From the NCBI GenBank assembly GCA_902789415.1, contig CADAOD010000005.1:39816-103815 (forward strand): a stretch of DNA of 64,000 nucleotides, read 5' to 3'. Source of the DNA: an uncultured Prevotellaceae bacterium (GTDB lineage: Bacteria; Bacteroidota; Bacteroidia; Bacteroidales; Bacteroidaceae). The stretch's first letter is position 1. Every line of letters begins with the position of its first letter. A program made the translations under genes and the position numbers. The notes under the pieces were generated by a model. That model saw nothing but the letters and a program-made list of their open reading frames with translations, had not been told where the DNA came from and made no database searches. Shown one piece after another: positions 18,978-27,229 of this stretch.

Positions 18978-21900
18978 ATGTCTGTAAAAGCTTGGAGAGA
19001 AATCGTGACTATTCCTACTTACGAGGTAGGAAAGCCCGAAAAGAACCCGATGTTCCTGGAGAAACGTGTTTATCAGGGTTCAAGTGGTGTAGTATATCCT
19101 TATCCTGTTATCGAATCGATGAGCGACGAGAAGGTGGATAAAGAGTACAAGGCCGTATATATCGAGAACGAGTATATCAAGGTGATGATTCTGCCCGAAC
19201 TGGGCGGTCGTGTGCAGATGGCTTACGATAAGATTAAGCAGCGCCACTTTGTGTATTACAACCATGTTATTAAGCCCGCATTGGTAGGCTTGGCTGGTCC
19301 TTGGATTAGCGGCGGTATCGAGTTTAACTGGCCCCAGCACCATCGTCCATCCACCTACATGCCCGTTGATTGCACCATCGTTGAGAACGACGACGAATCA
19401 ATCACCGTATGGGTAAACGAGATGGAGCGCATGTTCCACCAAAAGGGTATGGCTGGCTTTACCTTGCGCCCTGGTTGTGCTTATCTCGAAATTCAGGGTC
19501 GCGTCAGCAATCGTACCAATCTGCCGCAGACATTCCTGTGGTGGGCCAACCCAGCTGTCGAGGTTAACGATGCCTATCAGAGTGTGTTCCCACCCGATAT
19601 CAATGCCGTGTTCGATCATGGTAAGCGTGCCGTTTCGTCGTTCCCCATCGCCACAGGTACCTATTATAAGATGGACTATTCGGCAGGTGTCGACATCTCA
19701 AACTATAAGAATATCTTTGTGCCTACCAGCTATATGGGCGTAAACTCACGCTTTGATTTCGAGGGTGGTTACGAGAACGATACCCATGGTGGCATGCTGC
19801 ATGTGGCCAGTCACCACTACTCGCCAGGCAAAAAGCAGTGGACATGGGGAAATGGCGACTTTGGTCGCGCCTGGGACCGCAACCTTACCGACGAGGCTAC
19901 ACCCGAGGAGATGAAACAATGGCACATCGACCGCGAGGGCTTCCGTCCTTACATCGAGCTGATGGCAGGCGTTTATACCGAGAACCAGCCCGACTTTACC
20001 TGGCTGATGCCTTACGAGGAAAAGCAGTTTGTGCAGTACTTCATGCCTTATCGCGAGGTGGGAATAGTAAAACAGGCCTCTAAGGATTTTGTGATGAATA
20101 TCGAGCAGCCCGACGCTACACATACCACCTTTAAGATTCTGGCCACTTCGAAGAAAGAGGTTAGTATCGTACTCGAGGACCACGATGGCAACACGTATTA
20201 CGACGAGGTGTTAACCCTCTCGCCCGAGGAGGTGCTGATTGAGACCGTCGATACCGAGGGCACCCCATTGCACGATTTGTTCCTTACTATCGATCGCGTA
20301 GATAACCCCCGCATGAATCCGCTGTTAGAGTGGTATGCCGAAGATGACGAGATTCGTCCTATCCCCGATGCTGCCGAGGCTGCGCTCTCGCCACAGGATA
20401 CCAAGACGGTCGATCAGCTTTACCTCACAGGTCTGCACCTTGAGCAGTATCGCCACGCCACCTGGAGCGCGCTCGATTACTACGAGGAGGCTCTGCGCCG
20501 CGATCCCAAGGATTACCGCTGCAACATGCAGATGGGCTTGTGGTACCTGCGCCGTGCCCGTTTCGATAAGGCCCTGGGCTATCTCGAAACCGCCGTTAAG
20601 GTGCAGAAACGTCGCAATCCAAACCCCTACGATGGCGAGGCGCTGTTCTATCTGGGCGTTGTTAATAAGCTGCTGGGCGAGTTTGGTAAGGCCTATAATT
20701 ACTTCTGGAAATCTACCTGGAACAAAGCTTGGGCCGATGCCGGCTATTTCGAGGCTGCATGCATCAGCATATCTAATGAGAACTGGGAGGATGCACTCGA
20801 TGAACTCAATCGCGCCCTTATCAGCAACAGTCATAACCACAAGGCACGCGCCATGAAGGCTGCTGTGCTGCGCAAACTGGGTAGAAAGGATGAGGCTTTG
20901 GCTTGGATTAAAGAGTCGTATAAGATTGATCCATTCAACTACGTCTGCATGGTCGAGGAGCACCTGCTTACACGCGATAACGCACCGTTAGCCCGTATGG
21001 TTGAGCTGATGCATGGCAACGTTTATAACTACCACGAAACAGCCCTCGATTATGCACAGGCCGGTTTAAAAGACGAGGCTGTACTGGTGCTGCAAACCGC
21101 CATCAAGCATGGGGTAGAGGAGTCGCCACTCACTTATTACTATCTGGCTAATATTGTTAGCTTGGCCGATGCAAAGGAGTATGTCCACAAGGCTATGAAG
21201 GCAGCTCCCGATTACTGTTTCCCCAACCGTTTGGAAGATGTAAACGTGTTCCAGGCCTTTAAGCTTATTAACGACCCCAAGGCCGCTTACTATCTTGGTT
21301 GCCTGTACTACGATAAGCGCCAGTACGATTTGGCCATCCAGAACTGGGAACTTTCAGCTAAGCTCGATCCTAACTTCCCAACCGTATGGCGCAACCTGGC
21401 GCTGGCACGCTTTAACAAGCAGGGCAATCAGGAACAGGCTTTGGAGTATATGGAAAAGGCCTTCCATCTCGACGAGAACGATGAGCGCATCTTTATGGAG
21501 CTCGACCAGCTTTACAAGCGCCTGCACCGTCCACATGCCGAGCGCCTGGCCTTCTACGAGCAGCATGCTGAGCTCATAGAGCGCCGCGACGACCTCGTGC
21601 TCGAACACGCCACCCTGCTCAATATGCTGGACCGCTACGAAGAGGCTAAGGCGTTGATTGACAACCGCATCTTCCATCCATGGGAGGGAGGCGAAGGCAA
21701 GGTAAGCGGTCAGTATCAGATGTGCCGCCTTGAGATTGCCAAGCAGCTGCTGCAAAAGAATGCCAACGATGCCCGCGCCAAGCAGCTTCTTGAGGAGTGC
21801 CTCGTGTTCCCACATCACTTGGGCGAGGGCAAGCTCTATGGCTCGCAGGATAACGACTTCCTCTACTTCTTAGGCCGATACGAGGAAGGCACCGTAGGCC

Positions 21901-22280
21901 CCACCGAGCCTGCTGCCGCTATGTACTACAACGATGCTAAGCCCGATAAAATCTTCTATGCCGCCCTGTGCTATCGCAAACTCGGTCAGGAAGATAAGGC
22001 CCGCTCGCTGTTCCATAAGCTCATCAACTACGGCAAGCAGCACATCTTCGACCATGTGGTGATGGACTACTTTGCCGTATCGCTGCCCGACCTGCTGGTT
22101 TGGGAGGGCGACCTCGACGAGATGAACTGCATCCACTGCAAGTACATGCTCGCCCTCGGCTATTACGGCATGGGCGACAAGGAAAAGGCCATGAAATATC
22201 TGGCTGAGGTAGAGGAAATGGACAATAATCACCTAGGCGCCCGCCAGTTCCGCACCCTGATGGCCGCCGAAAACAACTAA
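18978..22280 (+). CDS. DUF5107 and tetratricopeptide-repeat protein
   Basis: Large protein of unknown biochemical function found in Bacteroidota sugar loci. The N-terminal half (about 40-340) is a DUF5107 domain, a carbohydrate-associated beta-rich region with conserved stretches such as LPELGGRVQMAYD and GGIEFNWPQHH. From about residue 480 to the end there are many TPR units (repeated ALGYLE, AYYLGCLYY, DLAIQNWELSAKLDPNFPTVW). It is 1100 aa long. No signal peptide is visible, so it is probably cytoplasmic. It lies directly after the sugar transporter gene, suggesting a role in handling the imported sugar. The aldose-epimerase-like look of the N-terminus (GGR, HH) is an impression, not a proven relation. 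Confidence 0.88.
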   Translation: MSVKAWREIVTIPTYEVGKPEKNPMFLEKRVYQGSSGVVYPYPVIESMSDEKVDKEYKAVYIENEYIKVMILPELGGRVQMAYDKIKQRHFVYYNHVIKPALVGLAGPWISGGIEFNWPQHHRPSTYMPVDCTIVENDDESITVWVNEMERMFHQKGMAGFTLRPGCAYLEIQGRVSNRTNLPQTFLWWANPAVEVNDAYQSVFPPDINAVFDHGKRAVSSFPIATGTYYKMDYSAGVDISNYKNIFVPTSYMGVNSRFDFEGGYENDTHGGMLHVASHHYSPGKKQWTWGNGDFGRAWDRNLTDEATPEEMKQWHIDREGFRPYIELMAGVYTENQPDFTWLMPYEEKQFVQYFMPYREVGIVKQASKDFVMNIEQPDATHTTFKILATSKKEVSIVLEDHDGNTYYDEVLTLSPEEVLIETVDTEGTPLHDLFLTIDRVDNPRMNPLLEWYAEDDEIRPIPDAAEAALSPQDTKTVDQLYLTGLHLEQYRHATWSALDYYEEALRRDPKDYRCNMQMGLWYLRRARFDKALGYLETAVKVQKRRNPNPYDGEALFYLGVVNKLLGEFGKAYNYFWKSTWNKAWADAGYFEAACISISNENWEDALDELNRALISNSHNHKARAMKAAVLRKLGRKDEALAWIKESYKIDPFNYVCMVEEHLLTRDNAPLARMVELMHGNVYNYHETALDYAQAGLKDEAVLVLQTAIKHGVEESPLTYYYLANIVSLADAKEYVHKAMKAAPDYCFPNRLEDVNVFQAFKLINDPKAAYYLGCLYYDKRQYDLAIQNWELSAKLDPNFPTVWRNLALARFNKQGNQEQALEYMEKAFHLDENDERIFMELDQLYKRLHRPHAERLAFYEQHAELIERRDDLVLEHATLLNMLDRYEEAKALIDNRIFHPWEGGEGKVSGQYQMCRLEIAKQLLQKNANDARAKQLLEECLVFPHHLGEGKLYGSQDNDFLYFLGRYEEGTVGPTEPAAAMYYNDAKPDKIFYAALCYRKLGQEDKARSLFHKLINYGKQHIFDHVVMDYFAVSLPDLLVWEGDLDEMNCIHCKYMLALGYYGMGDKEKAMKYLAEVEEMDNNHLGARQFRTLMAAENN

Positions 22281-22286
22281 CGTGAT

Positions 22287-22469
22287 ATGATTAAAGGTAT
22301 TGCACGCCTAACACGCTGCAGCCTGCGCTACAAAAGCCGCAGCTTGGTGCAGTATATGCTGAGCGATGCATTCAAGCCCGCCATGCAGCTATCGGAGCAG
22401 GATGTGCGCAGCCTGATTCTGGAGAAATCGGTTGACCAGAAGACCGATGCCAACTCGATTTACAACTGA
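22287..22469 (+). CDS. Hypothetical 60-aa protein
   Basis: Small reading frame starting 6 nt after the DUF5107 stop and overlapping the end of the convergent araC gene by 10 nt. It is basic at the N-terminus (MIKGIARLTRCSLRYKSR) with no membrane segment or recognised domain. Codon use resembles that of its neighbours, and the tight spacing suggests translation, but it could be a chance frame. Confidence 0.4.
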   Translation: MIKGIARLTRCSLRYKSRSLVQYMLSDAFKPAMQLSEQDVRSLILEKSVDQKTDANSIYN

Positions 22470-23329
22470 TTGCGGTAATCGGTAGGACTCATGCCCATGA
22501 GTTTTGAGAACAGGCGCGAAAAATAGAGCGGATCCTCGATGCCTACTTTATAGCAAATCATATTTATTTTCATGTCTGTAGTGCGTAACAGCCTGCAGGC
22601 ATGTTCTATTTTAAGGTGGTTAAAGTAGGTGATAGGACTAACACCCGTTTTCTTTTTAAACAGCGTGTTGAAGTGGCTCTGCGAGTAGCCCACGTAGCGC
22701 AGCACATCGTCCATCATCATGCGGTTCTCGATATTCTCGCGCATGTAGTGGATGGCTTGGTCAACAATGTCGGTTGGTGCTTCGGCTTTGGCGCGGCGAA
22801 ACTGACCTAAATAGCGCATGGATGCTAAGAAATGGTGCAGCAGACTGCTGGCGTAGCGCATATCCTCAAGCTCCTTGCCGGCGCAGAGTGTGCCTAATAT
22901 CTCCTCGAAGATGTTCAGGCGTTCGCCAATGCGCGAGTTGATGGCTACGTTAATGCTCTGCGGCGTGGCGGCACCTTGGGCATACACATGGGCTGCCGTG
23001 CCTGCAAAGTGTATCCAGTAGATGGTCCAGCTTTGTTGGGTGCCGTAGGCGTGCGGTTTGTGGGCTGGCAGAATAAAGTACTGGTTCTTGCTTACCTGGT
23101 GGCGCTTGCCATCCACCTGGTACCAGCCGTCGCCCTCAACACAGTATATCAGCACATACTGGGGAATGGCCTTTTCGCGGGTGCGCTGGTGGTGTTCGGC
23201 CTTGGGATAGAAGCCGATATCGGTAATATACAAACTCTGGCAGAGCTCATCGTGCTCTTCCATCTCGATCAACACCGGTGGCAGCACCACCTTCTGTTCG
23301 CCCTGGAAACCGTCTTTCTTCTTAATCAT
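22460..23329 (-). CDS. AraC-family transcriptional regulator
   Basis: Cytoplasmic sugar-responsive regulator. Seen: an N-terminal cupin-type AraC_binding domain (about 35-150, with VDGKRHQVSKNQYFILPAHKPHAYG) and two helix-turn-helix units at the C-terminus (about 190-285, ending YKVGIEDPLYFSRLFSKLMGMSPTDYR). It is 289 aa long. The reading frame extends far upstream through the antisense of the GH35 gene; the ATG at 23329 is the only sensible start, and a -7 element sits just before it. It is divergent from the beta-galactosidase gene and convergent with the DUF5107 operon, so it probably regulates one or both. Confidence 0.92.
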   Translation of the reverse strand: MIKKKDGFQGEQKVVLPPVLIEMEEHDELCQSLYITDIGFYPKAEHHQRTREKAIPQYVLIYCVEGDGWYQVDGKRHQVSKNQYFILPAHKPHAYGTQQSWTIYWIHFAGTAAHVYAQGAATPQSINVAINSRIGERLNIFEEILGTLCAGKELEDMRYASSLLHHFLASMRYLGQFRRAKAEAPTDIVDQAIHYMRENIENRMMMDDVLRYVGYSQSHFNTLFKKKTGVSPITYFNHLKIEHACRLLRTTDMKINMICYKVGIEDPLYFSRLFSKLMGMSPTDYRNQL

Positions 23330-23334
23330 CGCCG

Positions 23335-23342
23335 CAAAAATA
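23335..23342 (-). promoter_or_regulatory. -7 element of the araC-family gene
   Basis: TATTTTTG on the - strand matches TAnnTTTG but ends only 5 nt before the ATG. This implies a leaderless or nearly leaderless message, or a later start. Confidence 0.4.
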
Positions 23343-23430
23343 CGCAAAAGCCGCGAGTTATGCAAGTAATATCGCAAAAAAGTCCATAATATATGATGCT
23401 TTTGTCCATGTGAGTAAGATTTTAATGTAG

Positions 23431-23438
23431 TAATTTTG
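23431..23438 (+). promoter_or_regulatory. -7 element of the GH35 gene
   Basis: TAATTTTG matches TAnnTTTG, 14 nt before the ATG at 23453. A TTTG at 23401-23404 is 26 nt upstream, somewhat far for a -33 box. Confidence 0.5.
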
Positions 23439-23452
23439 CATCCAAAATAATA

Positions 23453-25804
23453 ATGAATATGATGAAACAATTTTTCATGATAGCTGCGTTGGCCGTCGGA
23501 ACTTCGGTTCAGGCACAGCAGGTGTACCAGCTTAACGAGCCTGCGCAGCCTAAGCTTATACGTAGCAACCACCTGCGTATGGGTGGTGTAAACCCGCAGG
23601 GCGAGCGTATCGATGTAAACAGTTTTTATATGTCGATGGCAGGCAAGCCTGTTATCCCCGTGATGGGCGAGTTCCACTACAGTCGTTACCCGGCCGAGCA
23701 GTGGGAGGAGGAGATCCTGAAGATGAAGGCGGGTGGCGTAACCGTTATCCCCACCTATGTGTTCTGGAGCCTGCACGAGGAGGTCGAGGGGCAGTTCCGT
23801 TGGGATGGTCAGCGTAACCTGCGCCGCTTTATCGAGCTTTGTAAAAAGCATGATATGCAGGTGATTGTGCGTATCGGCCCGTTCTGCCACGGCGAGATTC
23901 GTAGTGGCGGTTTCCCCGACTGGCTGTTTGCCAAACCCTTGGAGGTGCGCAGTAACGATCCCGAATACCTGAAGATTGTTAAGCGACTCTATACCGAGAT
24001 TGGTAAGCAGTTGCAGGGCCTGTATTATAAGGATGGCGGACCGATTATCGGTTGTCAGGTTGAGAACGAGATGCAGCATTCGGCTGCCCCATGGGCCATT
24101 ACCTATGCTGGCGAACCCAAGGATAACACAGCTGCCAGCTACAATGCCGGCGAGGCCATGATAGGTGTGGGCAACCAGGCGCGTAAGGCCACAGGTGCCG
24201 AGATGGGTAACCTGCACATGCAGCTGCTTAAAAAGATGGCCGTTGAGGCAGGTATCGATGTGCCTTTCTATACCGCCACAGGTTGGGGTAATGCGGCTGT
24301 TATCGAGGGCGAGGCCATCCCCGTTACAGCAGCCTATACCTATCCCTTCTGGGCTAAGCCTCACATGTCTAAATTCCTGATGTTTAAGGATTTAACCAAG
24401 GAGGCTGATTATGCGCCTACGCGTTATAACCCTGCCGATTACCCCTCGTTCTGTGCCGAGATGGGCGCTGGCATACAGATGATTTATGGTGCCCGCCCGA
24501 TAGTAACGGCTCTGGCTGCCGAGGGCCTGATGGTGCGCACCTTGGGTAGCGGTAGCAATGGTATTGGCTATTACATGTATCATGGTGGCAGCACGCCCAA
24601 GCAGATTGGTGGTGTGGGCTCGTTCCAGGACGAGCCTATGGGTATGCCCAAGATAAGCTACGATTTCCAGGCACCTATCGGCGAGTTCGGATTGGAAGGT
24701 AAGATGTATCGCAACCTGCGACTGCTGCACACCTTCCTGGCCGATTTCGGCCATCTTCTGGCGCCCATGGAGCCCGTTCTGCCCGCCGATTGGCAGCAGA
24801 TGACACCCGACAACCGCGACCACCTGCGCTATGCCGCCCGTATCAAGGATGGCAGCGGATTCTTGTTTATGGTCAACTTTCAGGACCACGACACCCTGCG
24901 CCACGACCAGACTAACCTGCAGGTTAGATTAAACATGAAACATGAAACATTAAACATTCCTGCAAAGGGAGGGTTTACACTCCCCAAGGATGTAAGTATG
25001 ATTCTGCCTTTCAATCTTGATATGGATGGCAAACTGCTCAAGTACGCCACAGCCCAGCTGCTCATGAAGATTATAGACAAGGGCACACCGCATTATATTT
25101 TCTTTGCCCCCGAAGGCGTAAAACCTGAGTTTGTATTTGCTGGTGGCAAAACGTTCCGCCCGGTAGCTGGCTATAAGAGCACCTTTACTTATAAGGGCAT
25201 CAAGGTTACTACGCTTACCCGCCAGCAGGCGCTGAATGCCGCGAAGGTAAACGGCAAACTGCTGATTACCGATGCCACCGTGCTGCCTGCCGCCGATGGC
25301 GCCACGCTGTTAAGTCTTGGCAATCATCAGGTAAGCTATGTGGTTTATCCCAGCAAGCAGGGCTTTAAGGCTCAGACAGCCAGCGTAGCCCCCGTAACTC
25401 CTCAGTTCGAGGTCAAAAAAGCCGGTCCCCGCCGCATGAGCGTAAAACTATCAACTGTCAATTGTCCGCTCCAGCTCTGCTGGCTTGCAAGGCAAGAACT
25501 GTCAACTATTCAGGAGCTCTTCTTGCGAGTGAATTACGTGGGCGATGTGGCTATGGCCTTCATGAAGGGCCAGCTGGTGCAGGACGAGTTCTATCATGGC
25601 GAGCCCTGGACGATTGGCTTGAAGCGCTATGCCAACGATTTGAAGACCGACCCGCTGACGTTCTATTTCCGTCCGCTGCGCAAGAACGCCCCCTTCTTAG
25701 GCGATCTGCCCAAAAAGACCGTGCCCAATTTCGAACACGGCCCTGTGGTAGATATCCAGAACGTAGAAGTTATTCCCGAATACAAGTTCAACATTAAATT
25801 ATGA
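23453..25804 (+). CDS. Beta-galactosidase, GH35 family
   Basis: Exported glycosidase that releases beta-linked galactose, here plausibly from the galactan side chains of rhamnogalacturonan-I. Seen: a signal peptide (about 1-22, VQAQQ), a TIM-barrel GH35 domain (about 50-380) with GEFHYSRYP, PTYVFWSLHE and RIGPFCHGEIRSGGFPDWL, the acid/base Glu206 in QVENEM and the probable nucleophile Glu336 in FCAEMGAG, followed by beta-sandwich domains. It is 783 aa long. Two short stretches coded by repeats normally found between genes interrupt the C-terminal half (about 493-503 and 666-687), without a frameshift. It is transcribed alone, convergent with the ccsBA gene. Confidence 0.93.
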   Translation: MNMMKQFFMIAALAVGTSVQAQQVYQLNEPAQPKLIRSNHLRMGGVNPQGERIDVNSFYMSMAGKPVIPVMGEFHYSRYPAEQWEEEILKMKAGGVTVIPTYVFWSLHEEVEGQFRWDGQRNLRRFIELCKKHDMQVIVRIGPFCHGEIRSGGFPDWLFAKPLEVRSNDPEYLKIVKRLYTEIGKQLQGLYYKDGGPIIGCQVENEMQHSAAPWAITYAGEPKDNTAASYNAGEAMIGVGNQARKATGAEMGNLHMQLLKKMAVEAGIDVPFYTATGWGNAAVIEGEAIPVTAAYTYPFWAKPHMSKFLMFKDLTKEADYAPTRYNPADYPSFCAEMGAGIQMIYGARPIVTALAAEGLMVRTLGSGSNGIGYYMYHGGSTPKQIGGVGSFQDEPMGMPKISYDFQAPIGEFGLEGKMYRNLRLLHTFLADFGHLLAPMEPVLPADWQQMTPDNRDHLRYAARIKDGSGFLFMVNFQDHDTLRHDQTNLQVRLNMKHETLNIPAKGGFTLPKDVSMILPFNLDMDGKLLKYATAQLLMKIIDKGTPHYIFFAPEGVKPEFVFAGGKTFRPVAGYKSTFTYKGIKVTTLTRQQALNAAKVNGKLLITDATVLPAADGATLLSLGNHQVSYVVYPSKQGFKAQTASVAPVTPQFEVKKAGPRRMSVKLSTVNCPLQLCWLARQELSTIQELFLRVNYVGDVAMAFMKGQLVQDEFYHGEPWTIGLKRYANDLKTDPLTFYFRPLRKNAPFLGDLPKKTVPNFEHGPVVDIQNVEVIPEYKFNIKL
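24929..24958. repeat. AAACATGAAACAT-type repeat in GH35 gene
   Basis: Tandem AAACATG/AAACATT units lie in frame and encode residues of about LNMKHETLN. The unit is of the type seen in spacers of these genomes. Confidence 0.6.
25447..25513. repeat. Repeat-hairpin insertion in GH35 gene
   Basis: Units of the TCAACTGTCAATTGTC type flank two tight hairpins: CCAGC-TCT-GCTGG (25471-25483) and CTTGC-AAG-GCAAG (25484-25496). The whole segment is in frame and encodes a Cys/Trp/Leu-containing insert unlike the rest of the domain. Confidence 0.6.
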
Positions 25805-25831
25805 AGCATTTCAGGCCAAGCACTTCGTGGA

Positions 25832-27226
25832 TTAGTCTGTGCTATAAACGTGAACGCTCGAAGCTTGGGCTGAGGGCAGGTAGTTGATGCCCCACCAGCA
25901 CATTTGCAGGAGGGCGAACGAACCTACGAGCATCCAGAATGCCAGACGGTTGCGTTGTTGAGGCAGCTGACGGTAGTGTATGTAGATGAGATAGGCTATC
26001 CAAGTGATGGCGGCCCAGGTTTCCTTGGGGTCCCACGACCAGTAGTGGCCCCAAGCCTCCTTGGCCCATAGGGCGCCAAACAGCATGCCGATGGTAAGGA
26101 AGGCAAAGCTGATATACACAAGATCGTCGACTTTTTTCCACCATGCGATAACTACCGCTATGCCAAGCAGACAGTAGGCAAAGATATACACAAACACGTG
26201 GGGTGCAAACCACGGACTCTGCAGGGCAGGCACCAGCGTTTTGGTGTTGTAACTATCAAAGAAGAAATAGGCAAAGAGCGCGGCGCAGACAGCGAAGAAT
26301 AGGTACCACCCAAGCTCCTTACGCGTAGCTGTTTTTAATCTGCGGCTCAAAACCTCCAGTGTTATGAACGCAGCTCCTGCCAACATCATATAAAAACCTG
26401 CATAAACCCAAGGCAGCCACGGGTCGCGTACCAGTTCCAGTATCGTTATCTGACTCTGGGCGCCCATCTGCGTGTCGTAGCCGTACTGGTATATTTTCCA
26501 ACCATCAATCTCGTAGGGCTTGTTTACCTCAACGATGGTTTCGATGTTTTTGCCCGATTTGGTAAGTATTTGTATTTCGGAGGCATAACGCTTAGGACTG
26601 CCATTGTCGTAAGTCTCCATGGTAAACTTCTTCAGTTCGATGGCTATCGGCATCTCCTTGATTGCACCGCCTTGTTCCAACACTCGCCACTCAGGCTCGC
26701 CTACGCCACATATCATTTTTACGCGTTGCATATCGGCACAGCCAAGGGTGGCGGTGGTGAGGGCAAGGAATAAACCAAGATGGTTTAGCATAAAAGGCAC
26801 GTCGCGTTTCAGCGACCCCTCGCCTCTGAATATTTTGCGTAACCGGCGGTGGATAGTAAGGCCGAGTATAACGGTGATATACAGATAGATAAGTACAAAA
26901 GGCCAGAACGACAGCATATTGTAAATCCACGTGCCGTGTACCTGCTGGCGAGTCAGTCCCATAATGATGGTGAGCGCTACGGCATACACCATCGCTGGGA
27001 TGGCTGCCTGATACGTCGTCATCCATTTAAAGGCATACACCTTGTTGCGCAGGTATGCCATTGCTGTTAACATTACAAAGAAGCCCGCTAGCACAATGCC
27101 GTTTAAAGGCCACGCAAATGCATCCCAAACTACAGGGCCCACGCTCAATTCAAGCAGCAGTCCTGCAACGATAAGGCCTCCTCCAACGAGGAAGCCTTCT
27201 TTCATAGTCCATGGTTTATTCCACAT
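25832..27226 (-). CDS. Cytochrome c biogenesis protein CcsBA-type (ResB-CcsA fusion)
   Basis: Inner-membrane System II cytochrome c synthetase that transports haem and attaches it to CXXCH motifs in the periplasm. The N-terminal part (1-290) has several membrane helices and a periplasmic ResB-like domain. The C-terminal part is CcsA-like, with the haem-binding WWD motif WGHYWSWDPKETWAAITW near residue 390, flanked by conserved histidines (PHVFVY and HYRQLP). It is 464 aa long, shorter than many CcsBA fusions because the ResB part is reduced. Its start lies 3 nt after the nrfA stop, so it is cotranscribed with nrfHA and very likely matures those multihaem proteins. Confidence 0.9.
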   Translation of the reverse strand: MWNKPWTMKEGFLVGGGLIVAGLLLELSVGPVVWDAFAWPLNGIVLAGFFVMLTAMAYLRNKVYAFKWMTTYQAAIPAMVYAVALTIIMGLTRQQVHGTWIYNMLSFWPFVLIYLYITVILGLTIHRRLRKIFRGEGSLKRDVPFMLNHLGLFLALTTATLGCADMQRVKMICGVGEPEWRVLEQGGAIKEMPIAIELKKFTMETYDNGSPKRYASEIQILTKSGKNIETIVEVNKPYEIDGWKIYQYGYDTQMGAQSQITILELVRDPWLPWVYAGFYMMLAGAAFITLEVLSRRLKTATRKELGWYLFFAVCAALFAYFFFDSYNTKTLVPALQSPWFAPHVFVYIFAYCLLGIAVVIAWWKKVDDLVYISFAFLTIGMLFGALWAKEAWGHYWSWDPKETWAAITWIAYLIYIHYRQLPQQRNRLAFWMLVGSFALLQMCWWGINYLPSAQASSVHVYSTD

Positions 27227-27229
27227 GTT

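Noticed and set aside
23330-24364. N-terminal extension of the AraC-family gene
   Set aside because: The extension is antisense to GH35; the AraC domains begin after the ATG at 23329.
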